The translations under genes and the position numbers were made by a program. DNA of 9,837 nucleotides. It comes from JBEEMU01 sp043778315. Lineage in GTDB: Bacteria; Bacteroidota; Bacteroidia; Chitinophagales; Saprospiraceae. The stretch spans positions 1 to 9,837 of the forward strand of contig JAYWGJ010000046.1 of the NCBI GenBank assembly GCA_043778315.1, read 5' to 3'. Shown one piece after another: positions 1 to 7,044 of this stretch (position 1 is its first letter; the number at the start of each line of letters is the position of its first letter). The notes under the pieces are model-generated. The model was not told the DNA's origin. It was given only the letters and a program-made list of their open reading frames with translations, and ran no database searches.

Positions 1-1
1 C

Positions 2-1885
2 AATGGCGTGATAGTGAGTCAAACGACCGACCATTCTGCCAAATATCCTTACGAAGAGTTTAGTATTCAGCCGCGTCGCAGCATTCAACGCTTGATAGAA
101 GGTAGCGATAAGCCCGCTATTATGGATATAGAATGGTGGACAGACGTGCGCGACGGCGATAGGATTGTGATAGGAACGTATGCGATTGTGCGCCCCATAG
201 AGCAGGGCTTTATGGACGCGGCGTGGGCAAAGGGTACGCCTGCCGACCTCCGCGATGCTTTGAAAATGTCGTGTGACGCACACGCCCGCGATAACTACGC
301 TGCCCTTACTTTATATGTAGGCGAATCCGTAGCATCGAGTGAAGTATTGAGCGCGCCGCTTGCGGCAGAGGGGTTGCCGTTAGTAACGCTCCGCAATTTG
401 GATACCGAGCCAGCCGCTATTCCATTGGCTGTACCCGAAGTAGATGAAACGCAGCCACCCGCGGCTGTACCCGAGCAAGATAATGCAGAAATAGCAGAAA
501 CGACCGACGATATAGCAACCGCAGAAACCACCGAAGAACAAGAGGTAGAAGCAACACCAGAAGTGGCGGCTGCTGTACCCGAAATTCCAGCACCGATAGT
601 GCCAATAGAAGTAGTGCCAATAGAAGTAGTACCAATAGAAGTAGTACCAATAGAAACGCCCGTAAGTACTACGCCACCGACCAAACCGCTTATCGGCAAC
701 TACGTTTATGAAGACGAAGAGGACAAAGCGGGTTCGGGTTTTATTTGGAATCCTATCCAAAAACCGACCGAAGTAGTGACCGAAACGGTTGATACCGTAA
801 CGGACACGACGGATAATGTGGTAGATAGCGGACAAGAGGTCGTTACCGATGCCAAAGATGCAGTTACGGGTGCGGTGATAGGTACTATCGGCGTAGGCGC
901 GGCGGTAGCAGCAGGTACGACCGATTTAGGCGAAGACGCAGTAAAATCGATAAAAGACAGATTTACAGCCGCTACCGAAACGCCCAAAACGGCGCGTGTG
1001 GAAGTAGATAAAGATACTGATAAAATAAAAACCGCTATTGCACCCGAAGGCAAAGACTTGGGCTACTGGGGCATTCGTATCGCTGCTTTGGTCATAGGTA
1101 TTGCGTTTATAGCATGGGTAGCATCTTTGTTTTTTGGTGGTAAAGCGTCGGGCGATAAGGCTACGGCAGATTTTATGACTAATATGCGTCAAGACCTTTA
1201 TACGCAGCCGACGGCGCAAGACAGTCTCAATATTTTGAACGATTATATTACCAAAGCAAACCAGCCAGAGTGGGCAGGTAAAATACCAAAAGACTCTATT
1301 GCGCATCTGCAAGCGTTCGCCGCAGGACTTTCATCGCGTGTAAACGCTACCTCAGACGAAGGCGTAGCCGCTACTGCCAAACCAGTCGACGCGGACGAGC
1401 CAGCAGACGCTGCGGCAAAACAAACGGCAACCGATATGGGTGTGAAAACAGCCGTACCAAAAACAGCAGCCGCTTCCAAAGTAGTAAATACAGATGAAGA
1501 TGGCAAACCCGTACCAAGCATCGCAGCGCGACCAAAAGCTACTAAAAATACTAGTCCGTTTGCTAAATATACGACTAAATGGGCAGCAAAAGAGGGTTTT
1601 TGTGTGGTCGCACAAGGCGATAAATGGGGTTGGCTTCACGCCGACGGCAAGCCGTTTGTGGGTGTGGTTTACGAGGCAGCACAGAGCTTTAGCGGCGGCT
1701 ACGCTCCTGCCAAAAAAGGCGGCAAATGGGGTTTTGTAGATGCGGACGGCAAAGTAGCTGTTCCGTTTCAGTACGCTTCGGTGCAAGGCTTCGGCTCAAA
1801 ATGCGCGGGCAAAGCGGTAGTCAGCGATGGCAAAGCGAATTTCTTTATTGATAATAAAGGCACGAAAGTAGCGGCTTGCGAGTAA
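2..1885 (+). CDS. Membrane-anchored WG-repeat protein, 5' end cut by window
   Basis: The frame is open to the left edge, so the true start probably lies outside; GTG codons at 8 and 14 are possible but unsupported starts. Numbering from nt 8: residues 1-130 form a globular-looking domain I do not recognise. Residues 135-225 are an acidic Pro/Glu/Val/Ala linker containing four VPIEV-type pentapeptides (198-217). Residues 253-320 are Thr/Val/Asp-rich and probably helical, with a Gly/Ala hydrophobic patch at 286-305. One transmembrane helix lies at about 355-376. A Lys/Ala-rich linker (380-515) leads to two WG repeats, GDKWGWLHADGK (537-548) and GKWGFVDADGK (572-582), and a degenerate third (608-620). 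WG repeats are beta-hairpin modules common in Bacteroidota envelope proteins, usually of unknown ligand. Function is unknown; the missing N-terminus may hold the informative domain. Its stop is followed by a canonical terminator, so it ends a plus-strand transcript. Confidence 0.85.
   Translation, partial: NGVIVSQTTDHSAKYPYEEFSIQPRRSIQRLIEGSDKPAIMDIEWWTDVRDGDRIVIGTYAIVRPIEQGFMDAAWAKGTPADLRDALKMSCDAHARDNYAALTLYVGESVASSEVLSAPLAAEGLPLVTLRNLDTEPAAIPLAVPEVDETQPPAAVPEQDNAEIAETTDDIATAETTEEQEVEATPEVAAAVPEIPAPIVPIEVVPIEVVPIEVVPIETPVSTTPPTKPLIGNYVYEDEEDKAGSGFIWNPIQKPTEVVTETVDTVTDTTDNVVDSGQEVVTDAKDAVTGAVIGTIGVGAAVAAGTTDLGEDAVKSIKDRFTAATETPKTARVEVDKDTDKIKTAIAPEGKDLGYWGIRIAALVIGIAFIAWVASLFFGGKASGDKATADFMTNMRQDLYTQPTAQDSLNILNDYITKANQPEWAGKIPKDSIAHLQAFAAGLSSRVNATSDEGVAATAKPVDADEPADAAAKQTATDMGVKTAVPKTAAASKVVNTDEDGKPVPSIAARPKATKNTSPFAKYTTKWAAKEGFCVVAQGDKWGWLHADGKPFVGVVYEAAQSFSGGYAPAKKGGKWGFVDADGKVAVPFQYASVQGFGSKCAGKAVVSDGKANFFIDNKGTKVAACE
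599..658 (+). repeat. Four-copy 15-bp in-frame tandem repeat (VPIEV)
   Basis: Four consecutive 15-bp units beginning GTGCCAATAGAAGTA differ by a synonymous G/A change (GTG/GTA) in units three and four, and the last unit ends in ACG. Each encodes Val-Pro-Ile-Glu-Val, the last Val-Pro-Ile-Glu-Thr. It sits in the acidic linker of the WG-repeat protein, so copy number may vary without breaking the frame. Confidence 0.9.
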
Positions 1886-1924
1886 AATTGAGAATAATAT
1901 TAGCAAAACCAAAAAACATAATAT

Positions 1925-1957
1925 CCCTTGCGAGCAAACGTTCGTGAGGGATTTTTT
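1925..1957 (+). terminator. Intrinsic terminator of the WG-repeat gene
   Basis: CCCTTGCGA (1925-1933) pairs with TCGTGAGGG (1942-1950) across an 8-nt loop, with two G-U wobbles, and is followed at once by A and six T. It lies 39 bp after the stop codon, the classic Rho-independent layout on the plus strand. Confidence 0.8.
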
Positions 1958-2059
1958 GTTGTCGGATATGAAGAAAAATAAGGCGGAATGCTGGTTTAGC
2001 TAGCCTTACTCGGCAAGTCTGCAACTTATTCTCAACGCTTTGCCACCATAAGATAGTGA

Positions 2060-2102
2060 TTTTTTTGGGCTACTTGACAAAATGTCAGGTAGCCCAAAAA
2101 AA
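2060..2102. terminator. Long hairpin between convergent genes, atypical terminator candidate
   Basis: Twenty-base arms (2060-2079 and 2083-2102) enclose a 3-nt AAA loop, with a single imperfect pair (T2074/G2088, a G-U wobble in plus-strand RNA, A-C in minus-strand RNA). The core GGGCTAC/GTAGCCC is flanked by T7 before and A7 after on both strands, so the tracts extend the stem and leave no free 3' U-tract. It lies 17 bp past the desaturase stop and may end or stabilise that transcript. The hairpin itself is certain; the role is inferred. Confidence 0.5.
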
Positions 2103-2119
2103 TAAGTTAAAGTCAAAAA

Positions 2120-2866
2120 TTAGTTGGCTTTGACCAATTGAATAATCCGCAAGCGATGCAGCACCAACATAACGGTATAGGTTGGGTCCCACTCAAACCA
2201 TTTTTTGGCGAAATTGGCAGCCGTAGGGAATTTGTGGTGGTTGTTTTGGTACAATTCGCCTAGCAAAAATAAGCCGATAGGCTCTGAGTTGTGCGAGTGG
2301 TCGCCGTTTTCGTAGTTTTGGTAGCCGTATTTATGTCCGCACCAATTGACGATTGCGCCCTGAACAGGTCCCATCAAAAAGTGGATTGGCAGCAACGCAA
2401 ACCATAAAAACGACAAGTCGAAATAGTAAATCATAGCGGCGTAAATCGCTATGTACGCAGCTACCCACGAGAGGCGCGTGATGCTGTGGTCGGCGAAGCG
2501 TTCAAAACTCGTCCAAATAGGCAGGTCGTGACAGTACTCCGACGCGGCGGTGAGTTTACCTTTTACGAAATCGTTGTAAATGTCGCGGGTGTGCAGCATC
2601 ATACCGACCACATCTTTGAAAAAATGCGGCGAATGCGGGTCGTGCGCCGTATCGCTATGAACGTGGTGCAAGCGGTGCATGACGGCGTAAGCGCGTGGCA
2701 CTAAGTACGAAGAGCCTTGTGTAAGCCAAGTCAAAATGTGTAGCATTTTTTCGCGAAACTGTCCAGTAGTGAACATTTTATGCGACGCGTAGCGGTGCAG
2801 AAAAAACGTATGGAAGAACAGCGATGCCCACCAATGCGCAAAAAATAAAATGATTAAATATAACAT
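2120..2866 (-). CDS. Membrane fatty-acid (acyl-CoA type) desaturase
   Basis: The 248-aa integral membrane di-iron desaturase is predicted to insert a double bond into acyl chains, tuning membrane fluidity. Histidine box 1 is HRYASH (24-29), box 2 HRLHH (64-68), and N174/H178 in NWCGHKYGYQNY match the extra Asn/His ligands of the stearoyl-CoA desaturase family. Box 3 reads QNNHHKFP (207-214) where the family pattern is HxxHH, so its first His is Gln207; the codon is a clean CAA. Hydrophobic segments lie at about 1-20, 44-60 (amphipathic), 132-148 and 152-172. The length is short but usual for compact bacterial forms. The ATG start follows an AT-rich leader with no Shine-Dalgarno. It probably has its own promoter because 99 bp separate it from the T9SS gene upstream. 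The family is confident; the exact substrate and position are not known. Confidence 0.92.
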   Translation of the reverse strand: MLYLIILFFAHWWASLFFHTFFLHRYASHKMFTTGQFREKMLHILTWLTQGSSYLVPRAYAVMHRLHHVHSDTAHDPHSPHFFKDVVGMMLHTRDIYNDFVKGKLTAASEYCHDLPIWTSFERFADHSITRLSWVAAYIAIYAAMIYYFDLSFLWFALLPIHFLMGPVQGAIVNWCGHKYGYQNYENGDHSHNSEPIGLFLLGELYQNNHHKFPTAANFAKKWFEWDPTYTVMLVLHRLRIIQLVKAN

Positions 2867-2922
2867 AAAGGGGTAAATTATATGGTAAAAAGATAATTGT
2901 AAGCAACTGTAATAATTCAGAA

Positions 2923-2930
2923 CAAAAATA
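2923..2930 (-). promoter_or_regulatory. Candidate Bacteroidota -7 box for the desaturase
   Basis: The minus strand reads TATTTTTG, matching the Bacteroidota TAnnTTTG -7 consensus, 57 bp before the desaturase ATG. No good TTTG -33 element is visible at the usual spacing, and the region is so AT-rich that chance matches are likely. Confidence 0.35.
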
Positions 2931-2951
2931 GTTATTCTATATTAATTATTC

Positions 2952-2972
2952 TAAATAAATACTATTTATTTA
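2952..2972. repeat. 21-bp perfect AT palindrome over the T9SS gene stop codon
   Basis: TAAATAAATA (2952-2961) and its exact reverse complement (2963-2972) flank a single C at 2962. The TAA stop of the T9SS gene (2966-2968) lies inside the right arm. It is all A/T apart from the centre. It could be a weak 3' hairpin for the operon, or a protein site upstream of the desaturase promoter. Confidence 0.6.
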
Positions 2973-3976
2973 CTGACGCGCAATAATTTTTTTATACAAA
3001 AATCACCTGTCGAGTCGCTTATTTTTACACAATAAAAACCAACGGGCAAATCGTTTAGAACAGATATTATAGTACTCGAGTCAATATTTTTTTGTAGTAT
3101 AATATTACCAAAAAAGTCTATAATTTGAATATTTTTAGCTGTATTTTCATCGTAATTATTGATTATATCAATGTGAATTTGGTCGGTAAACGGATTCGGA
3201 GAAACGGATATATTATTTTCTAAGTTATTGCTATTCTGCGTATTAACTGTGTTTTGGTGGATAACACCAACCGCATCGAGGTCAAATCCGCCGCTTGCGA
3301 ACGGCGTAGGAAACGGGTCGTTGATGGCATGATTATTAGCATCAAAAGTGGCGTAAGGCACGTTGATTGCTCCTGTTACATCTATTATTTTGATATGTGT
3401 AATATTATCTATATCCAAATTTGGCGTGCCTGCGAGTTCTTGCAAATCAAAGGGCGTGCCGTAATTAGCGCGGTATTTACCTGCCAAATTATTGATTTGT
3501 GTAGGATTGATGAGCGTGTCGAAAGCGGCGATTTGTGTATCGGTCTGTGTATTTGAGGTAGCAGGGAAGCGGATAAAATGAATGCCATCGCTGCTCACTT
3601 CTACGAACGCGAGTTCGAGAAAACGATTGCTAAAACCGTTCTCGAAAACTGCAAAATCGAAGCCGTTGCCGTTTTTTATCGGTTGCGCAAAGCGTAAAAT
3701 CGCGATGCCGCCGTCGCCCAAACTCACTACACCGTTTGTGCCTGCCGCGCCCGTCGCCATGCTGCTGTCGCCGACCGAAGCGTAGCCGAGCGTAGCGTCG
3801 GCGGCGTTGCGCAAGCCGCGTTGCACCGTGCAGTCTGTCGCCCATGCCACGAACAAATTGCTGTCTTTATATATTGCCGTGCTGCCCGCCGTGCCAGCCG
3901 CGTCGCAAAATTGCGCGGAAGCGAACAATGAAAATTGGCACAAAAAAGCAAGCGTACCGATATATTTTAAAATCAT
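2966..3976 (-). CDS. T9SS-secreted cell-surface protein with type A sorting domain
   Basis: The start is placed at ATG 3976 because it opens directly with a signal peptide (MILKYIGTLAFLCQFSLFASAQ, cleavage near residue 22) 4 nt after the preceding gene; the longer ORF from 4078 would overlap that gene by about 100 bp. The 336-aa product has a core at about 23-240 with conserved-looking blocks SLGDGGIAILRF (85-96), GFDFAVFENGF (105-115), LELAFVEVSSDG (120-131), LAGKYRANYGTPFDL (164-178) and ASGGFDLDAVGVI (227-239), known to me as a widespread surface-protein family of unknown function. A low-complexity Asn/Gln linker (241-255) precedes a type A CTD (256-336) with SVSPNPF, LPVGFYCVKI and KKLLR. 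The CTD directs export through the type IX pore and surface anchoring. It is last in the envelope operon. Base composition changes sharply between core and CTD (see findings). Confidence 0.88.
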   Translation of the reverse strand: MILKYIGTLAFLCQFSLFASAQFCDAAGTAGSTAIYKDSNLFVAWATDCTVQRGLRNAADATLGYASVGDSSMATGAAGTNGVVSLGDGGIAILRFAQPIKNGNGFDFAVFENGFSNRFLELAFVEVSSDGIHFIRFPATSNTQTDTQIAAFDTLINPTQINNLAGKYRANYGTPFDLQELAGTPNLDIDNITHIKIIDVTGAINVPYATFDANNHAINDPFPTPFASGGFDLDAVGVIHQNTVNTQNSNNLENNISVSPNPFTDQIHIDIINNYDENTAKNIQIIDFFGNIILQKNIDSSTIISVLNDLPVGFYCVKISDSTGDFCIKKLLRVSK

Positions 3977-3980
3977 ATAT

Positions 3981-4316
3981 TTATTTTGGAAACGTTCCAT
4001 ACGCGCAATGTCGGCAACCGCTTTTGCAGCAACTGCCGCGCTGAATATGGTAGAGTTCGGTGAATACCAAGTAGCCATTTTCTATGTAATAATGTACGTT
4101 TTCGACGGTTGTATTTGGTGTTAAAGTTGCTGCTTTTGCGACTAAGTCGTCGAGTTCGGTAAGGCAATTGCGGCAAACGCAATCGTAATTGGTTTGTTGC
4201 AAAAATAAATGGGTAGCCGCTTGTACGCTGACCGTCGCGCAGTCGCAACGGCTAATATCCGCCGCGTCGCAGGCAAAATCGGCGCGACAGCGCGGACATT
4301 TTTTGGTTGTTATCAT
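3981..4316 (-). CDS. Cysteine-rich CWC / DUF5522 two-domain protein
   Basis: This 111-aa cytosolic protein has 12 cysteines. Residues 7-51 (CPRC, C16, CDC at 24-26, CVCRNC at 46-51) match the cysteine-rich CWC family. Residues 77-107 (YYIENGYLVFTELYHIQRG then CCKSGCRHC at 96-104) match DUF5522. The paired Cys clusters suggest Zn or another metal, but no biochemical role is established for either family as far as I know. The start ATG lies 20 nt after the NatB-permease stop and the stop lies 4 nt before the T9SS gene's ATG, so it is clearly co-transcribed. The two domains are often separate small proteins; here they share one chain with a roughly 20-residue linker (55-75). Family assignment is by remembered motif. 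Confidence 0.82.
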   Translation of the reverse strand: MITTKKCPRCRADFACDAADISRCDCATVSVQAATHLFLQQTNYDCVCRNCLTELDDLVAKAATLTPNTTVENVHYYIENGYLVFTELYHIQRGSCCKSGCRHCAYGTFPK

Positions 4317-4336
4317 AATAGTATTTCAACTATAAA

Positions 4337-5674
4337 TTACGCTTTGAACATCCAGCGACCGATTTCGGCGAAGCTCGCTTTTTTGCCATACATCAATATT
4401 CCGACGCGGTAAATGCGCCCTGAAAGCCATATCGCGCCGACGACCGTCGCCGCCAAAATGGAGACCGACAGCGCGATTTCCCACCACGCAGGGTGAAACG
4501 GCAGGCGCGCAGGCATGACGATTGGCGAAAACAAGGGTATCATCGACGACCACGTCGCCAAGCTCGAGTTCGGATTTTGTATCACCGCAAACATGATGTA
4601 GATAGATAGCACAACGGGTATGGTAATAGGTAACGTAAGTGCTTGACTATCAGATACATCGTCGCCAGCAGCCGAACCAACCGCCGCGAACATTGCCGCA
4701 TACAAAAAGTAGCCGCCCAAGAAATAAAATAAAAATAAAGGGAGTATTAACGCCCAGTTTTGCGAAGCGACATTTTCCAAAAAGACATTCATTTTGGCTA
4801 ATATTTCTGCCTGATTTACGCCGCTGCTACTCGCTTGTGCGGCTGCGACGGCTTGATTTGCCGTGCCTACGTTGCCCATTGTTAAGCCAAAAACGAGGGT
4901 CGCGATGGTCTGAAAAGTGGGAATAAGTACGAGCCAAATGCCGAGTTGCGTTAAGCCAACTAAGCCTACGCCGATGATTTTGCCGAGCATGAGTTGGAAC
5001 GGCGTGACCGACGAAATAATGACTTCCACTATCCGACTGGTTTTCTCTTCTACGACGCTTTTCATAACCATCGTTCCGTATATTATCAAAATAATATAGA
5101 TAATAAAACCCATTGCGCCACCTATAATATAGGCGACGGCTTGTTTGGCAGATTTATCTTCGGTGCTTTCGGCGGTGCGCTGCTCTATATTGATGTCTGT
5201 TTTGAAGCCTTTGAGTATGTTTCGGTCGTAGCCCGAAGCGATTATTTTGCGGTCGGTGAGTTGTTTTGATATTTCGTTTTCTAAGTATTCTTGCGTCGAC
5301 AATCCGAGTGCTTTATCCGAAAAATAAATAAATCCTTTGTTGCGCTGTATCGCGGTGTCGATAGGCGGAAGGTAGAGCAAGCCGTCGAAGCCGAGTTGCG
5401 GGTGCTGCGCAACGAGCGAGTCGAGCGTTGTGCGGCTGTTATCGAACGAAATTGCTAATCCGCGAGATTCGGGTTCGGGGAGGCTTTGCGCCAATATTTT
5501 GCCGTCATCGCGTATCAAAATCCGCAAATTATCGCTTTTATAACTAAATATTAAGGTGACAACGACCACCGAAAACGCCAATCCGAACGGCGTGAGCAGC
5601 GTCGTTAGCAAAAACGAACGGGTATATACGCGTATCCAATACTCGCGTTTGATGATTAAAAAAAGTTTACGCAT
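4337..5674 (-). CDS. ABC-2 type (NatB-like) transporter permease
   Basis: The start at ATG 5674 gives MRKLFLIIKREYWIRVYTRS, the usual opening of this family; the longer ORF from 5755 would add 27 unrelated residues. The 445-aa product has a first membrane helix at about 20-44, a large extracytoplasmic domain (45-178), then five more helices at about 180-202, 230-265, 307-333, 348-365 and 398-418. The hallmark is MKSVVEEKTSRIVEVIISSV (204-223), followed by PFQLMLGKIIGVG, plus IPLFSPIVMPAR (379-390). Family members pair with an ABC ATPase to export substrates such as sodium, drugs or peptides; no ATPase is encoded in this window, so the partner must be elsewhere. It lies 85 bp after the LolC/E-type gene and 20 nt before the CWC gene. 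I see no convincing promoter in the 85-bp gap. Substrate unknown. Confidence 0.9.
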   Translation of the reverse strand: MRKLFLIIKREYWIRVYTRSFLLTTLLTPFGLAFSVVVVTLIFSYKSDNLRILIRDDGKILAQSLPEPESRGLAISFDNSRTTLDSLVAQHPQLGFDGLLYLPPIDTAIQRNKGFIYFSDKALGLSTQEYLENEISKQLTDRKIIASGYDRNILKGFKTDINIEQRTAESTEDKSAKQAVAYIIGGAMGFIIYIILIIYGTMVMKSVVEEKTSRIVEVIISSVTPFQLMLGKIIGVGLVGLTQLGIWLVLIPTFQTIATLVFGLTMGNVGTANQAVAAAQASSSGVNQAEILAKMNVFLENVASQNWALILPLFLFYFLGGYFLYAAMFAAVGSAAGDDVSDSQALTLPITIPVVLSIYIMFAVIQNPNSSLATWSSMIPLFSPIVMPARLPFHPAWWEIALSVSILAATVVGAIWLSGRIYRVGILMYGKKASFAEIGRWMFKA

Positions 5675-5759
5675 GGTTGTTTTTTTATAAAAATAAAGGT
5701 TTTGGTTAGTAAATGTATGAAAAATTGGTGCAAAATACGAGGCAGAGTAGTACATTTTT

Positions 5760-6983
5760 CTACCCTAAATTAATCTCTTCGACCGCCGCCGCGCGCCGTG
5801 CAGGTAGCCACGAAGCGACCAAACCTATCACCGCAACCGTACACGCGACCAGCACAAAATCGCTAAATCGCATACTTATCGGGTAGCTGTCGACCACCAT
5901 ATTGCCCTCCAATTTGATGATGCCAAACTGCCATTGCGCCAAGATAAACACAATCGCAATCGCAAAACCCAACACCATACCCGCGCCAGCCAATAGCAGC
6001 CCTTCCACCAAAAAAATCTGCTGAATGAGGCGGCGCGTTGCGCCCATCGCTTTGAGTACCGCTATGTCTGACCGCTTATCGATGACCAACATCCACAGCG
6101 CGCCCACCATATTAAACGCTACTAATAACAGCGTGAACGCGGCTATCGCGAAGCCAAACCAGCGTTCCATATTCATTATTTTATAAAACGACTCGTCTTG
6201 TTCGTAGCGATTTTTGATGGTATAATCGCTGCCCATAATCGCGGTTACTTCGCGCTGAATGCGGCTCAGGTCGGCGTTCGGCGCAAGTCCAATCTCTACG
6301 CTGCTCACTTCGCCGCCGCTATAACTGAGCAGTTCGCGGGTGTATTCCAAGTTCGTCAATATGTATTGTCCATCAAAATCGGCTTGAATACTAAACACGC
6401 CCACAGGCACGACGTTGAGCATTTTGAACGGTGCGGAAGTGAGGCTCATCGCCGCCTCCGCGTTGCGTTTTGGCATATAGACTTTTAGGGTATTAAACGG
6501 GTCGTCGACGTTGATGCCGAGCTTATATTCCATGCCCATACCGACTACGGCTTGCGCTTGCGTGCCTTTATTGAGTTGGTAAGTACCGCGTTTGATGGCG
6601 GGTCTGATGCCGTTGCACCGCTCAAAAGCGGTATCTACGCCTTTAATAATACCAAAATCTTGCCGCTTTTCGTACTCGAAAAACGCGACTTCTTCTAGGC
6701 ATTGCGCGACAGCGACTACGCCAGTTATTTTTTTCAAGGCGGCGAATTGCGCGGCTTCGGGTACGAACACCTTTCCCTTGCGGACTACCACTTTTAGGTC
6801 GGGGTTGAAGGCATTATAAAGGCTCGTGATGAGGTCTTCGAAGCCGTTGAAGACCGACAAAACGATGATGAGCGCGGCAGAGCCGAGGGTCATACCGAGT
6901 ACAGCAATACCCGAAATAACGTTGATGGCGTTCGTGGATTTGCGGCTAAAAAGGTAGCGACGAGCGAAAAGGAGCGGCAGCAA
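5760..6983 (-). CDS. LolC/LolE-family ABC transporter permease (FtsX fold)
   Basis: The 407-aa inner-membrane permease has the four-helix MacB/FtsX layout: TM1 about 22-46 after LFARRYLFSRKSTNAINVIS, a periplasmic domain (47-272), TM2 about 276-301, the coupling segment DKRSDIAVLKAMGATRRLI (302-320), TM3 about 322-350 and TM4 about 374-394, ending LPARRAAAVEEINLG. LolC/E proteins, with the ATPase LolD, extract lipoproteins from the inner membrane for transfer to the outer membrane. In Bacteroidota often one such gene occurs, so LolC versus LolE cannot be told. The start is TTG: an in-frame TAA lies three codons upstream, and the next ATG is at codon 31 inside TM1, while LLPLLFARRY aligns with the family N-terminus. 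It leads the operon; no LolD-like ATPase is present here. Confidence 0.9.
   Translation of the reverse strand: MLPLLFARRYLFSRKSTNAINVISGIAVLGMTLGSAALIIVLSVFNGFEDLITSLYNAFNPDLKVVVRKGKVFVPEAAQFAALKKITGVVAVAQCLEEVAFFEYEKRQDFGIIKGVDTAFERCNGIRPAIKRGTYQLNKGTQAQAVVGMGMEYKLGINVDDPFNTLKVYMPKRNAEAAMSLTSAPFKMLNVVPVGVFSIQADFDGQYILTNLEYTRELLSYSGGEVSSVEIGLAPNADLSRIQREVTAIMGSDYTIKNRYEQDESFYKIMNMERWFGFAIAAFTLLLVAFNMVGALWMLVIDKRSDIAVLKAMGATRRLIQQIFLVEGLLLAGAGMVLGFAIAIVFILAQWQFGIIKLEGNMVVDSYPISMRFSDFVLVACTVAVIGLVASWLPARRAAAVEEINLG
6981..6983 (-). promoter_or_regulatory. TTG start codon of the LolC/E-type gene
   Basis: The codon is TTG, with an in-frame stop nine nucleotides upstream and no ATG or GTG between. 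The family needs the residues right after this codon, so a non-ATG start is forced unless there is a sequencing error. No Shine-Dalgarno precedes it (AAAACCCT). Confidence 0.75.
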
Positions 6984-7019
6984 AGGGTTTTATATTATAA
7001 TAATGTGAATATAATTTTG

Positions 7020-7036
7020 TTGTAATATTATTACAA
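7020..7036. promoter_or_regulatory. 17-bp perfect palindrome in the operon leader
   Basis: TTGTAATATTATTACAA has perfect 8-bp arms around T7028. It sits about 10 bp downstream of the -7 box and 37 bp before the TTG start, where a repressor would block early transcription. TTTGTTG (7016-7022) and CAACAAA (7042-7048) form a second, nested pair of arms, so a leader-RNA structure is the alternative. Operator function is inferred. Confidence 0.45.
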
Positions 7037-7044
7037 TTAAGCAA

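Noticed and set aside
3..14. ATG at position 3 as the start of the first gene
   Set aside because: It is in another frame and meets TGA after two codons.
295..835. Long minus-strand ORFs opposite the WG-repeat gene (295-699 and 380-835)
   Set aside because: They are low-complexity mirror translations (Ser/Thr/Ala-rich or Tyr/Phe-rich) of the repetitive acidic linker of a clearly coding plus-strand gene, with no family motif.
3977..4078. N-terminal extension of the T9SS protein to 4078
   Set aside because: It overlaps the CWC-DUF5522 coding region and would bury the signal peptide 34 residues inside; ATG 3976 gives a proper export signal.
5675..5755. N-terminal extension of the NatB permease to 5755
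   Set aside because: The 27 added residues (Tyr/Phe/Asn-rich) do not fit the family start, while MRKLFLIIKREY at 5674 does.
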